Part shown: piece after piece, positions 44,169 to 52,879 of the stretch | Layout: every line of letters starts with the position of its first letter | Position numbering within the stretch: the stretch's first letter is position 1 | Assembly: GCF_000802155.2 (NCBI RefSeq) | Contig: NZ_JQGJ02000018.1 | Coordinates: 40,773 to 104,772 of the forward strand | Direction: 5' to 3' | Length of the DNA: 64,000 nucleotides | DNA from: Pseudomonas frederiksbergensis | GTDB taxonomy: Bacteria > Pseudomonadota > Gammaproteobacteria > Pseudomonadales > Pseudomonadaceae | Program-made: the position numbers and the translations under genes | The notes under the pieces: model-generated | Databases searched by the model: none | What the model was told of the DNA's origin: nothing | Seen by the model: the letters and a program-made list of their open reading frames with translations, nothing else

Positions 44169-45047
44169 ATGCCCACGCGTAACGATGCCAACGACGACTT
44201 CGACGATGTACCGAGCCTGCGGATGCGGGCGGACATCCCCGATGACGATGACTTCCTGAGCAACCGCCAGCCCCACGTGCAGGCGCGTCCGGCGTCCGTC
44301 GCCGCGGCCAAGGTCAAGGCTCCGACCACCGGGCCGCTGTGGGCATTGGTCGGCGCCTTGCTCTGCGCACTGGCTTTCCTGGCGTGGTGGAGTTTCCAGC
44401 AGATTTCCATGATGGAACAACAATTGGTGGCCACTCAGGAAAGCTTCGCCCGGATCAGTGAGGACGCGGCTGGTCGCCTGCAGGACATTTCCGGCAAGGT
44501 GGTCGCCGGACAATCCAACGTCATGAGCGACAGCGAAGCCTTGAAACTGCAGATCAAACAGTTGGAAAACAAGCTGCAGGAGCAAAACCGGCAATTCGAG
44601 GGCAAGCTGCAAGAGCAATATAAGGCGCTGCAAGGCGCGTTCGGCCCGTCCGCCGACCTCGACACACAACTGGCCAAGATGATCGCCCAGGCTTCGCAAC
44701 AGGAAAACACCAACACCCAGCTGCAAGCGTCCAACAAGGAACTCCAGGCCCAGGTCAAGGCGTTGGCGGCCGAAGTGTCGGCCTTGAAGAACCAAGGCGA
44801 GGGCGGTGCCCTGGATGCCCAGCTCAAGAGCATCGGTGCCGACATCACGGCCTTGAAACGCGCCACTTCCAACTCGGCCATCGACCGTCTGGAGCAAGAC
44901 ATGGTCGTGCTCAAGAGCCAACAGGAAAACCGTTCCGGCAACACCGCCGAGTTCGATGCCTTCCGTGGCCAGGTGACGCGCAACATCAACACCCTGCAAT
45001 CGCAGATCCAGTACCTGCAACAGCAACTGAGCAACCGATCCCAGTAA
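44169..45047 (+). CDS. Membrane-anchored coiled-coil protein
   Basis: A 292-residue protein. The N-terminal 55 residues are acidic then basic, followed by one transmembrane helix (about residues 57-76, LWALVGALLCALAFLAWW), and the rest is a long Gln/Lys/Leu coiled coil (residues 80-290). The topology suggests a periplasmic coiled coil, which may organise or tether the envelope. It is a conserved Pseudomonas protein often annotated only as ATPase or hypothetical; no ATPase motif is present. It stands alone and is followed by a REP pair. Confidence 0.82.
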   Translation: MPTRNDANDDFDDVPSLRMRADIPDDDDFLSNRQPHVQARPASVAAAKVKAPTTGPLWALVGALLCALAFLAWWSFQQISMMEQQLVATQESFARISEDAAGRLQDISGKVVAGQSNVMSDSEALKLQIKQLENKLQEQNRQFEGKLQEQYKALQGAFGPSADLDTQLAKMIAQASQQENTNTQLQASNKELQAQVKALAAEVSALKNQGEGGALDAQLKSIGADITALKRATSNSAIDRLEQDMVVLKSQQENRSGNTAEFDAFRGQVTRNINTLQSQIQYLQQQLSNRSQ

Positions 45048-45054
45048 CGAACCC

Positions 45055-45137
45055 TGTGCGAGCCTGCTCGCGAAGACGCCAGCCTGTCCGGCATCTTCAT
45101 TGAGCTGATGTTGCCATCGCGAGCAGGCCGCTCCCAC
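45055..45137. repeat. REP pair between the coiled-coil protein and Cache protein genes
   Basis: TGTGCGAGCCTGCTCGCGA at the left end pairs with TCGCGAGCAGGCCGCTCCCA at the right, with mismatches. Confidence 0.75.
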
Positions 45138-45235
45138 CGGGGTTGCAGGTTCACCTGCAACAGTCCGCTGAATACTCGAACATTACCCTGCGGCGTCTAC
45201 GCTCTTGGAACACCAACAAGAACGAGGGCGTGCCC

Positions 45236-46078
45236 ATGGGTTTTATTCGAAGGACGGCCTGGCTGGCTGCGATGATGGTGCTGATGCTGGGACAGGCCCA
45301 GGCTGCTACGCCGGATGACGGCCAGGCTGCCCGGACGCTGCTCGAAAAGGCCCTGGCTTATTACCATGACCAGGGTGACAAGGCGTTTGCCGCGTTCAGC
45401 CGCCAAGGCGAATTCGTCGACAAGGACCGCTACGTGTTTGTGGTCGATACCGAAGGCGTGATGCTTGCCAGCGGCGGGCCCTCGTCCGCGCTGATCGGTC
45501 GAGACGTGTCCGAGGTGTTGGGGCCGGATTTACGCAAGGCTTTCAAGGACGCCCTGAAGATCCCTGAAGGCAGCGGTATCCAGCAGGCCGAGTACCGCTG
45601 GCACAACTGGGCGGATGGCAAGGTCGAGCGCAAGCACGTGTATTTCCAACGAGTGGGCGAGCGGATCCTGGCGGTCGGCTACTACCTGCCCAGGGCGTCG
45701 GCCGATCAGGCCAGGGCGCTGCTGGACAAGGCCGCCGGTGATCTATCGAAGAACGAGAAAGCCACCCTGACGGCGATCAATTCCCTCAAGGGCGGCTATC
45801 TTCAGGACGATCTGTATGTCTTTGTCGTTGATCTCGATACTCGCCGTTATGTTGGGCACGGCACTAACCTGCGCCTGATCAACACCGATTTCACCAAGGT
45901 CAAGGACCCGGATGGGAAACCGGTGGGCGAGCCGATCCTGGGCATGATGGGCAAGCAGGAAACGGGGGAGTACGAATATCGCTGGAAGAATCCGGTGACG
46001 GGGAGGGTTGAAAACAAGCATGCGTATTTGAAGAAGGCGGGACGGTTGTTGGTGGCGGTGGGGTATTACAGTCCTTGA
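45236..46078 (+). CDS. Secreted tandem Cache-domain protein
   Basis: A 280-residue exported protein. The signal peptide is residues 1-23 (AWLAAMMVLMLGQAQAAT). The mature part has two similar single-Cache-like units: RYVFVVDTEGVMLASGG..YRWHNWADGKVERKHVYFQR..AVGYYLP and LYVFVVDLDTRRYVGHG..YRWKNPVTGRVENKHAYLKK..AVGYYSP. It lacks any cytoplasmic signalling domain and transmembrane helix, so it is a free periplasmic sensor/binding protein. ATG at 45236 is used. Ligand unknown. Confidence 0.85.
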   Translation: MGFIRRTAWLAAMMVLMLGQAQAATPDDGQAARTLLEKALAYYHDQGDKAFAAFSRQGEFVDKDRYVFVVDTEGVMLASGGPSSALIGRDVSEVLGPDLRKAFKDALKIPEGSGIQQAEYRWHNWADGKVERKHVYFQRVGERILAVGYYLPRASADQARALLDKAAGDLSKNEKATLTAINSLKGGYLQDDLYVFVVDLDTRRYVGHGTNLRLINTDFTKVKDPDGKPVGEPILGMMGKQETGEYEYRWKNPVTGRVENKHAYLKKAGRLLVAVGYYSP

Positions 46079-46090
46079 TCTTTGGTTTCT

Positions 46091-46128
46091 GGGTGTATAG
46101 CAGCTGCCGCAGCAACGGCTATACACCC
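46091..46128. terminator. Hairpin between convergent Cache protein and rapA genes
   Basis: GGGTGTATAGC and GCTATACACCC form a perfect 11-base stem with a 16-base loop in the 72-base gap between two convergent genes. It lacks a long T-run but is likely to stop or protect both messages. Confidence 0.6.
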
Positions 46129-46150
46129 AAGACCATGAACCCAGCCGAAA

Positions 46151-48997
46151 TCAGCCCGCCACCAATACCCGAATCGCCTCCAACCGCAACGCCGCCTTCT
46201 CCAGCATCGCCAACCCTTGCTCACGCTGCTGGCGCAAGGCCTCCAGCTCGCTATCCCGAACGGTAGGGTTGACCGCTTGCAGGGCGGTCAAACGTGCCAA
46301 TTCTTCTTCGGTATCAGCCGCAAGACGACGTTGAGCCTCGGCCACGCGCTCGGCATGGCGCGGGGTGATCTTCTGCTCGCCGGCGTTGATCCGCGGCGCG
46401 AGCTGGTCGCGCTGGGCCTGGATGAACTTGTTGGCGCTGGCGCGGGGCACGCTTTCGAGCTGGTCGTTCAGGGTTTCGAACGAGACCCGGGCGGCCAGGT
46501 CGTTGCCGTTGGCGTCCAACAGGCAGCGCAGGGCGGCCGGTGGCAGGTAGCGACCCAGTTGCAGTGAGCGCGGCGCAACCACCTCACTGACATAGAGCAG
46601 CTCCAGCAACACAGTGCCGGGCTTGAGCGCCTTGTTCTTGATCAGCGCCACGGCGGTGTTGCCCATGGAACCGGACAGCACCAGGTCCATGCCGCCTTGC
46701 ACCATCGGGTGCTCCCAGGTAATGAACTGCATGTCTTCGCGAGACAAGGCCTGGTTGCGGTCGTAGGTGATGGTCACGCCTTCGTCGTCGCCCAAGGGGA
46801 AGCTGGCGTCGAGCATTTTTTCGCTCGGCTTGAGGATCAGCGCGTTGTCGGAGTGGTCCTCGCTGTCGATGCCGAAGGCGTCGAACAAAGTCTCCATATA
46901 GATCGGCAGGGCAAACTGGTCGTCCTGTTCGAGAATGGCTTCCACCAGCGCATCGCCTTCACCCGCGCCGCCGGAGTTGAGCTCCAGCAGGCGGTCACGG
47001 CCGGTGTGCAGTTCGGCTTCCAGGCGCTCGCGTTCTGCGCGGGCCTCGTCGATCAGCGCTTGCCAATCGCCATCGTCGGCTTCTTCCAGCAGCGGCAGCA
47101 GGCGCGGGCCGAACTGGTGCTGCAAGGCATTGCCGGTCGGGCAGGTATTGAGAAAGGCATTCAGCGCTTCGTGATACCACTGGAACAGCCGCGCTTGCGG
47201 GCTGGTTTCCAGGTAGGGCACGTGCAGCTCGATTGTGTGTTTCTGGCCGATACGGTCCAGGCGGCCGATCCGCTGTTCCAGCAGGTCCGGGTGCGACGGC
47301 AGATCGAACAGGACCAAGTGATGAGCGAACTGGAAGTTGCGACCTTCACTGCCGATTTCCGAACAGATCAATACTTGCGCGCCGAATTCTTCATCGGCGA
47401 AGTAAGCGGCGGCGCGGTCGCGTTCCAGAATGTTCATGCCTTCATGGAACACCGTGGCCGGGATGCCGGAGCGTACGCGCAGGGCATCTTCCAGGTCCAT
47501 GGCAGTTTCGGCGTGGGCGCAGATCACCAGGACCTTGGTGCGCTTGAGCATTTTCAGCTGGTCGATCAGCCATTCGACGCGCGGGTCGAATTTCCACCAG
47601 CGCTCTTCTTCGCTGGCGTCCGGCTGGGCCTGGAAGCTGACTTCCGGGTACAGCTCGGCGTGATCGCCCAGCGGCAGTTCGAGGTATTCGTCCGGGCAAG
47701 GCAGCGGATAGGCGTGCAGCTTGCGCTCCGGGAAGCCCTGTACGGCGGCGCGGGTATTGCGGAACAGCACCCGGCCGGTGCCATGGCGGTCGAGCAATTC
47801 GCGAACCAGGCGGGCGCTGGCTTCGATGTCGCCATCATTGACGGCGGTCAGCAGCGCTTCGCCTTCGTTGCCCAGGAAACCATGGATGGTCTGGTGGGCT
47901 TCGGGCGACAGGCGACCTTTGTCCAGCAGTTCCTGGACGGCTTCGGCCACCGGGCGATAGTTCTCGCTTTCGGCGCGGAAGGCTTGCAGGTCGTGGAAGC
48001 GGTTCGGGTCCAGCAGGCGCAGGCGGGCGAAATGGCTGTCCTGGCCCAATTGCTCCGGCGTCGCGGTCAGCAGCAGTACGCCGGGAATGGTTTCGGCAAG
48101 TTGCTCGACCAGTGCGTATTGGGGGCTGACATGGTCTTCATGCCAGACCAGGTGATGGGCTTCGTCGACCACCATCAAGTCCCAGCCGGCGGCAAACAGC
48201 GCGTCCTGGGCCTTCTCGTCGTCTACCAGCCACTCCAGCGCCACCAGCGCCAGTTGGGTGTCTTCGAATGGATTGCTGGCATCGCTTTCGATGAAACGTT
48301 CTTCGTCGAACAGCGCAACCTGCAGATTGAAGCGTCGGCGCATTTCCACCAGCCATTGATGCTGGAGGTTTTCCGGGACCAGGATCAGGATGCGGCTGGC
48401 GCGCCCGGAAAGCAGCTGGCGGTGGATGATCAGGCCGGCTTCGATGGTCTTGCCCAGGCCCACTTCGTCCGCCAGCAGCACGCGTGGCGCAATGCGATCA
48501 GCCACTTCGCGGGCGATGTGCAGTTGGTGGGCAATGGGTTGGGCGCGGACGCCGCCCAGGCCCCAGAGCGGGGACTGCAATTGGCGGCTGGTATGTTCCA
48601 GGGTGTGGTACCGCAGGGAGAACCAGGCCAGTGGGTCGATCTGGCCGGCAAACAGGCGGTCGCTGGCCAGGCGGAACTGGATAAAGTTCGACAGCTGGGT
48701 TTCCGGCAGCGTGACGACTTCGTTCTGCCCATTCAGACCGTGGTAGACCAGCAATCCGTCGACATCGTCGACTTCGCGCACGGTCATTTTCCAGCCTTCG
48801 AAATGAGTGATCACGTCGCCCGGCGAAAACCGAACGCGGGTCAGGGGCGCATTCCGTAGCGCGTACTGGCGAGTGTCGCCAGTGGCCGGATAGAGCACGG
48901 TCAACAAGCGGCCATCCTGTGCCAGAACGGTGCCTAAACCCAGCTCGGCTTCGCTGTCACTGATCCAGCGTTGCCCCGGTTGATACTGCTGCGCCAT
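46151..48997 (-). CDS. rapA: RNA polymerase-associated ATPase RapA
   Basis: A 948-residue Swi2/Snf2-type ATPase that helps RNA polymerase recycle. N-terminal Tudor-like domains (residues 1-110) are followed by helicase domain 1 with ADEVGLGKTIEAGL (about 175-188) and DEAHH, then helicase domain 2 (SEIGSEGRNFQFAHHLVLFDLP), and the long RapA C-terminal region. Length is typical (about 950-970). The TG-rich antisense reading frame over it is not a gene. Divergent from a small Pro-rich protein. Confidence 0.97.
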   Translation of the reverse strand: MAQQYQPGQRWISDSEAELGLGTVLAQDGRLLTVLYPATGDTRQYALRNAPLTRVRFSPGDVITHFEGWKMTVREVDDVDGLLVYHGLNGQNEVVTLPETQLSNFIQFRLASDRLFAGQIDPLAWFSLRYHTLEHTSRQLQSPLWGLGGVRAQPIAHQLHIAREVADRIAPRVLLADEVGLGKTIEAGLIIHRQLLSGRASRILILVPENLQHQWLVEMRRRFNLQVALFDEERFIESDASNPFEDTQLALVALEWLVDDEKAQDALFAAGWDLMVVDEAHHLVWHEDHVSPQYALVEQLAETIPGVLLLTATPEQLGQDSHFARLRLLDPNRFHDLQAFRAESENYRPVAEAVQELLDKGRLSPEAHQTIHGFLGNEGEALLTAVNDGDIEASARLVRELLDRHGTGRVLFRNTRAAVQGFPERKLHAYPLPCPDEYLELPLGDHAELYPEVSFQAQPDASEEERWWKFDPRVEWLIDQLKMLKRTKVLVICAHAETAMDLEDALRVRSGIPATVFHEGMNILERDRAAAYFADEEFGAQVLICSEIGSEGRNFQFAHHLVLFDLPSHPDLLEQRIGRLDRIGQKHTIELHVPYLETSPQARLFQWYHEALNAFLNTCPTGNALQHQFGPRLLPLLEEADDGDWQALIDEARAERERLEAELHTGRDRLLELNSGGAGEGDALVEAILEQDDQFALPIYMETLFDAFGIDSEDHSDNALILKPSEKMLDASFPLGDDEGVTITYDRNQALSREDMQFITWEHPMVQGGMDLVLSGSMGNTAVALIKNKALKPGTVLLELLYVSEVVAPRSLQLGRYLPPAALRCLLDANGNDLAARVSFETLNDQLESVPRASANKFIQAQRDQLAPRINAGEQKITPRHAERVAEAQRRLAADTEEELARLTALQAVNPTVRDSELEALRQQREQGLAMLEKAALRLEAIRVLVAG

Positions 48998-49246
48998 GCT
49001 GCCTGACTCCCGCCGTGAAAAAGCCGGCTATCTTAACGGAATGAGCCGCCAGACCAAAGGATTTACGCACATATCCCGGCCTCATGCAGGCTTGCCCCGT
49101 CAACCTGGCCAAGGGAACTTAAACGGGTTGCGCGATCAAACAAGCTTGTGGGCCGGCAGGGCGGAATGCCAACCGGGTCACAACTTTCGGACCAGCGGTT
49201 AAAGCTGGCCCCGCCACAGCCGACAACCTGAAGACAGGAGACCTTT

Positions 49247-49588
49247 ATGTTGCCACCCATGCTTCCTTTGAGCGCCGTACCCGTTACCGCGCAGCAGGAT
49301 CCGATCCGTCCGCGACCGGATATTCCGCCCGTGGTCCCTGTCCAGCAAAGCTCCAACGAAAGCACCATCGACCTGCAAAAGCGTGATCCTGAAGAAACCG
49401 CTTTATTGCTGCGCGAGGAACAGCGTCGCCAGCAGGACCGGGAACGGCGCCGCCGTGAAGCCGATGAAGATCCCGAGGAGCACCTGGCGGTGCCGGGCAC
49501 CGAGCTGAACGCCGATAACACCGTGCCGGTCGTACCGCTGGTGGAAGGAGAGGCGCGCCAAGGCCTGTGGGTCGATATCCAGATCTGA
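49247..49588 (+). CDS. Small Pro/charged hypothetical protein
   Basis: A 113-residue protein: Pro-rich start (MLPPMLPLSAVP, residues 1-32) and a very basic/acidic middle with LREEQRRQQDRERRRREADEDPEE (about residues 53-77), followed by a Val/Pro-rich tail ending GLWVDIQI. Probably disordered. It has a clear GACAGGAGACC ribosome site and is divergent from rapA, with 249 bases between. It is sometimes annotated as an aspartate-semialdehyde dehydrogenase, but no such domain is visible. Function unknown. Confidence 0.72.
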   Translation: MLPPMLPLSAVPVTAQQDPIRPRPDIPPVVPVQQSSNESTIDLQKRDPEETALLLREEQRRQQDRERRRREADEDPEEHLAVPGTELNADNTVPVVPLVEGEARQGLWVDIQI

Positions 49589-49680
49589 TCCAGGCCTGCC
49601 GAGACGGTCGGGCTGGTCAAGGCCGGCTACAGTCCGCATCATGGGCGCATTCGCAATTCACCGTACGATGCCGACACACC

Positions 49681-49842
49681 ATGAGCCAAGAAAACAAGCT
49701 GATTGACCTGGGCGCTGAGCGTGCCAAGCGCGTTCACGACCTCAATGAAAAACGCCTCAATGAAGTTCGCCAGGCTTTCGAGCAGGCCATGCCGCTGGGC
49801 AAACCAAAGAAAAAACCGAAAAACAAACCGAAAAAGCGCTAA
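49681..49842 (+). CDS. Small basic protein (53 residues)
   Basis: A 53-residue protein starting MSQENKLIDLGAERAKRVHDLNEKRLNEV and ending in a Lys/Pro tail (LGKPKKKPKNKPKKR). It looks like a helix followed by a disordered basic tail that could bind nucleic acid. ATG at 49681 is clear, although no strong ribosome site precedes it. It lies 92 bases after the Pro-rich gene. I cannot name it. Confidence 0.65.
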   Translation: MSQENKLIDLGAERAKRVHDLNEKRLNEVRQAFEQAMPLGKPKKKPKNKPKKR

Positions 49843-49857
49843 GCCCCCCTCGATTCA

Positions 49858-49871
49858 TTGATGCAGATCAG
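49858..49871. promoter_or_regulatory. Candidate ANR/FNR box
   Basis: TTGATGCAGATCAG matches TTGAT-N4-ATCAA at 9 of 10 fixed positions. It lies 117 bases before the small membrane gene at 49988. A good -10 at class II distance is not obvious. Confidence 0.5.
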
Positions 49872-49987
49872 TTATTCCCCCTCCTTTTCGCTCCGTCGCG
49901 AGCGTTATTGACGCCGGTCAATTTTCATCCAGGCCTGATTGGTTAACTTGGCTCCAACGAAACAGGGGCAAGACCAGGAGGCCAGTC

Positions 49988-50104
49988 ATGTTTTTCGATA
50001 ATGTGGTGTTTGCCGGTGTGTTGACGGTTGGCCTCATGTTCGTGTTCTTCGCAGGTTTTGGATTATTCATCTGGAAAGATGCACACAAGCGCAAGAAGCC
50101 GTAG
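49988..50104 (+). CDS. ccoM: Small membrane protein, probable cbb3 oxidase subunit CcoM
   Basis: A 38-residue protein starting MFFDNVVFAGVLTVGLMFVF, with one transmembrane helix (about residues 6-30) and a charged IWKDAHKRKKP tail. This matches the single-helix CcoM type of cbb3 cytochrome oxidase subunit by my recollection, not by a search. AGGAGG lies six bases before ATG, a hairpin terminator follows at 50140, and an ANR-like box is upstream, as expected for a low-oxygen gene. The nearest alternative is another small membrane peptide. Confidence 0.62.
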   Translation: MFFDNVVFAGVLTVGLMFVFFAGFGLFIWKDAHKRKKP

Positions 50105-50139
50105 GTCTTTCCAGCGACAACGAGCACGCAAGGCATTTT

Positions 50140-50165
50140 GGGCGACTTCGGTCGCCCTTTTTTTT
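50140..50165 (+). terminator. Rho-independent terminator after the CcoM-like gene
   Basis: GGGCGAC-TTCG-GTCGCCC followed by nine T. It confirms a short monocistronic transcript for the gene at 49988. Confidence 0.95.
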
Positions 50166-50236
50166 GGGCAGACTTTCCTGTTTCACACAAAAGCCATTTG
50201 TGGGAGCGTGCTCGCAGGAGTCAGGTGTCCGGGCAT

Positions 50237-50272
50237 AAAAAAAGGTGCGAACCGCAAGGAACGCACCTTTTT
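50237..50272 (-). terminator. Rho-independent terminator of the phosphate transporter gene
   Basis: On the minus strand, GGTGCG / CGCACC (with a 12-base loop) is followed by seven T. A REP fragment (TGTGGGAGCGTGCTCGCAGG) lies just before it at 50199-50218. Confidence 0.9.
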
Positions 50273-50289
50273 CAATTACTGCCGAGGGC

Positions 50290-51765
50290 TCAGCCGCTGA
50301 TGGCCTTGGACGCCAGCCAGAACAGCGCCGCCGACAGCGCCACTGTCGCCGGCAAGGTCAGCACCCAGGCCAGGAGGATGGTCTTGACCGTGCCGCCTTG
50401 CAGGCCGCTCTTGTTGGCGACCATGGTGCCCGCCACGCCGGAAGACAATACGTGAGTGGTGGAAACCGGCAGGCTGAAGATGTTCGCCGCGCCAATCATG
50501 CAGGCGGTGGTGATCTGGGCCGACATGCCTTGGGCGTAGGTCATGCCTTGCTTGCCGATCTTCTCGCCGATGGTCAGTACCACGCGTTTCCAACCGACCA
50601 TGGTGCCAAGGCCCAGTGCCAACGCGACCGCCAGGATTACCCAGAACGGTGCGTATTCGGTAGTCGCCGTCAGGTCCTTGCGCAGCTTGTTCAGGTCGTC
50701 TTTCTCACGCGCCGCCAAGCCTGGCAGCTTGCCGACCTTCTTCGCCGTGTCATCCAGGCAGAGCAAGTAGCGGCGCACCTCGATACGGCTTTCCGACGGC
50801 AGCGAATGATAGTCCGCAACGCCTTTCAGCGTGTCGAGCAGCGCGTTGATGGTCGGTTCGGTCTGTTGCGGGTTGCAGCGGAATTTCTCCGGCAGGTCGC
50901 CTTCGACGCTCTTGCCCAAGGCGAGGAATTCGCCAAGGGACTCACTGTTACGCTTGTAGAACTGGCTCAAGTGCAGGGTCGCGTCACGAGTCCGCTCGAT
51001 CTGGTAGGTGGTGCTGTTCAGGTCGAGAACGAACTGTGCGGGCACGATACCGATCAACACCAGCATGATCAGGCCGATACCTTTCTGGCCGTCGTTGGAG
51101 CCATGGACGAAGCTGACGGCCATGGCGGAGATCACCAGTACCAGGCGATTCCAGAATGGCGGATGTTTCTTGTCGTCGATCTTGCGGCGCTGTTCCGGCG
51201 TCTTGTGCATCTTCGACAGCGGGCGCCACCATTTCAGACTGATCAACACCAGGGCGGCGATCAGGAAGCCGGCCATGGGCGAGAACACCAGGGAAGCCCC
51301 GATATCGATCGCTTTCTGCCAATTCACCCCATCGCGCAGCGCAATGTCGTTGATCAGTGCGTTGGCCAGGCCGACGCCGAGGATCGAGCCGATCAGGGTA
51401 TGGGAGCTGGACGCAGGGATACCGAAGTACCAGGTGCCCAGGTTCCAGGTGATGGCCGCCGCGAGCAGCGAGAACACCATGGCCAACCCGTGTCCGGTGT
51501 TCACGTTGATCAGCAGTTCCACTGGCAGCAAGTGAACGATGGCATACGCCACCCCCACGCCACCCAGCAGCACGCCGAGGAAATTGAACACACCGGAAAA
51601 GAACACCGCCAAGTGAGGCGGCATGGCTTTGGTGTAGATAACAGTGGCAACCGCGTTAGCGGTGTCATGAAAGCCGTTGATGAACTCGAAGGCGAGGACA
51701 AAAGCCAGGGCGAGCAAGAGGCTCACGAGCACCCAAGCATCCAGTCCGCTGAATAAATCGATCAT
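50290..51765 (-). CDS. pitA: PiT family inorganic phosphate transporter
   Basis: A 491-residue inner-membrane phosphate/metal symporter of the PitA type. Both halves carry the GANDxANx-like signature: FEFINGFHDTANAVAT (near residue 27) and VHGSNDGQKGIG (near residue 225). A soluble loop (residues 258-375) separates the two membrane halves, and STTHVLSSGVAGTM lies near residue 440. ATG at 51765 is used. The gene stands alone with its own terminator. Confidence 0.92.
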   Translation of the reverse strand: MIDLFSGLDAWVLVSLLLALAFVLAFEFINGFHDTANAVATVIYTKAMPPHLAVFFSGVFNFLGVLLGGVGVAYAIVHLLPVELLINVNTGHGLAMVFSLLAAAITWNLGTWYFGIPASSSHTLIGSILGVGLANALINDIALRDGVNWQKAIDIGASLVFSPMAGFLIAALVLISLKWWRPLSKMHKTPEQRRKIDDKKHPPFWNRLVLVISAMAVSFVHGSNDGQKGIGLIMLVLIGIVPAQFVLDLNSTTYQIERTRDATLHLSQFYKRNSESLGEFLALGKSVEGDLPEKFRCNPQQTEPTINALLDTLKGVADYHSLPSESRIEVRRYLLCLDDTAKKVGKLPGLAAREKDDLNKLRKDLTATTEYAPFWVILAVALALGLGTMVGWKRVVLTIGEKIGKQGMTYAQGMSAQITTACMIGAANIFSLPVSTTHVLSSGVAGTMVANKSGLQGGTVKTILLAWVLTLPATVALSAALFWLASKAISG

Positions 51766-52119
51766 GAAGGTTTTCTGACCCGGTCATAAGGGGGCGCGAT
51801 TATGCCAGAAAACCTCACTAATCGATGCATTGCCTGCTAATCGGTAACAATCTTCTGCTAAGCGACCGGGGCCGGGCCTGTCCCGTGCGGGGTCCGTTTG
51901 GGAGGCGCAAGCCTTTGTTTACAAGGCCAAAAGCCCTGTTGCCGGGTTCGCCTCGGTTGGGACCAGCAGGGGGAAAAAAACTGAAGGGAGGAGCGATCTT
52001 TCCAGTTCCCCGACCGATGGCTGGGCAGTAAAGGTGGCCCGCTTTTGGCGGGCATTCCTTTGCGAATCCGGCCTGGGTGGCGACCGGACACGGTCGGCAA
52101 GAACATCAAGTGCGCGAGG
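51766..52119. other. 354-base intergenic region
   Basis: Holds the pitA promoter side (51766-51860), a GC-rich stretch with no frame I can support, an A-run (GGGGGAAAAAAACTGAAGGG, 51970-51989) and a weak hairpin GCCCGC / GCGGGC (52037-52053) after the end of the 66-residue gene. A small RNA is possible but not supported by a clear promoter-terminator pair. Confidence 0.5.
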
Positions 52120-52320
52120 TCATCCTTCTTCGGTCTTGAGTTCCTTCTCCATCTTTTGAAGTTCCTGGCTGAAAGCCTGGTCCTGAACGGTGGCGCGTTT
52201 ACGCCAAGGTTTGCGTTCCGGCTCGGGCTGCGCGGCGTAGGTGGTGATCTCCCCGCCGTAGACTTCCTTGTAACGTTGTTCCTGGCGCTCAAGTTCCGCG
52301 CGCAGTTCGTCTTTCGTCAC
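52120..52320 (-). CDS. Small charged hypothetical protein (66 residues)
   Basis: A 66-residue soluble protein, starting with GTG at 52320 (TKDELRAELERQEQRYKEVY) and rich in Glu/Lys/Arg, with a Pro/Arg middle (AAQPEPERKPWRKRA) and a helical end (QDQAFSQELQKMEKELKTEEG). Its composition and codon use look coding. It is probably a helical, partly disordered protein. The frame stays open upstream without a start of the right kind. Function unknown. Confidence 0.65.
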   Translation of the reverse strand: MTKDELRAELERQEQRYKEVYGGEITTYAAQPEPERKPWRKRATVQDQAFSQELQKMEKELKTEEG

Positions 52321-52770
52321 AGTATTACCTAATGAATTGAAATTAATCTGGTGATACGCACTGCATGCGGTCATGCAGACGGCCACGGCACCAGAGCTGA
52401 CAGCTGACGTAGCATCAGGACTTCGGGATATTGCCGATACAGGGGAAGCGGTCATGGGTGCTTCACGCACCGGCTGCCGGCACAACAGTAGAGAACTGCA
52501 GTGCCTGCGGACAGGACAGGCCGAATGGCCGCACCGTCACTGAGCGCATTATAGCGGTCCATCTGAATAACACTATCGGTAAAAGTTAAAACAACCGTCG
52601 CCTTGTGTGAACCAATGTTTGTTTGTACTAGTTGTGTCAACAGAGTTCCGAGACGTGCCACAAGTTCAATAATGGGCGTGCGTTTGCCAATTCAATCGCC
52701 AGGCTGTTTTATTCTCAGCTGAGCGAGCGCATTGGCACGGTATCGAAAGGCGCTGGGTCGTTCGCGCGAA
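52321..52770. other. 450-base intergenic region before the pcaR operators
   Basis: No gene that I can support. It has lower GC content than its surroundings around 52560-52640 and probably contains the promoter of the 66-residue gene. The pcaR control region starts at 52771. Confidence 0.5.
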
Positions 52771-52785
52771 TTGCGATTATCGGTC
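52771..52785. promoter_or_regulatory. PcaR-like operator, inverted copy before pcaR
   Basis: TTGCGATTATCGGTC, read on the other strand as GACCGATAATCGCAA, shares CGATAATCGCA with the PcaR operator form. Confidence 0.55.
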
Positions 52786-52789
52786 GCCG

Positions 52790-52804
52790 GTTCGATAATC
52801 GAAC
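52790..52804. promoter_or_regulatory. PcaR operator before pcaR
   Basis: GTTCGATAATCGAAC is a perfect 15-base palindrome and matches the known PcaR-type operator core; it lies 76 bases before pcaR and suggests autoregulation. Confidence 0.7.
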
Positions 52805-52879
52805 GGTCTTGGTGGCCAAGTCCTTGCCTCTGGGCCGGGCAGCCGCTTGTAATAGCCGTCAATCTCCCGAGGACCGGAC

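Noticed and set aside
46697..48859. A 720-codon open frame on the plus strand over rapA
   Set aside because: It is antisense to a clear 948-residue RapA with all motifs; long open antisense frames are common in high-GC genes and this one shows no domain.
52037..52053. Terminator of the 66-residue gene
   Set aside because: The 6-base stem lacks a U-run on the minus strand.
51860..52060. Possible small RNA between pitA and the 66-residue gene
   Set aside because: Hairpins are weak, and there is no clear promoter or T-run; it resembles none of the known Pseudomonas RNAs I can recall.
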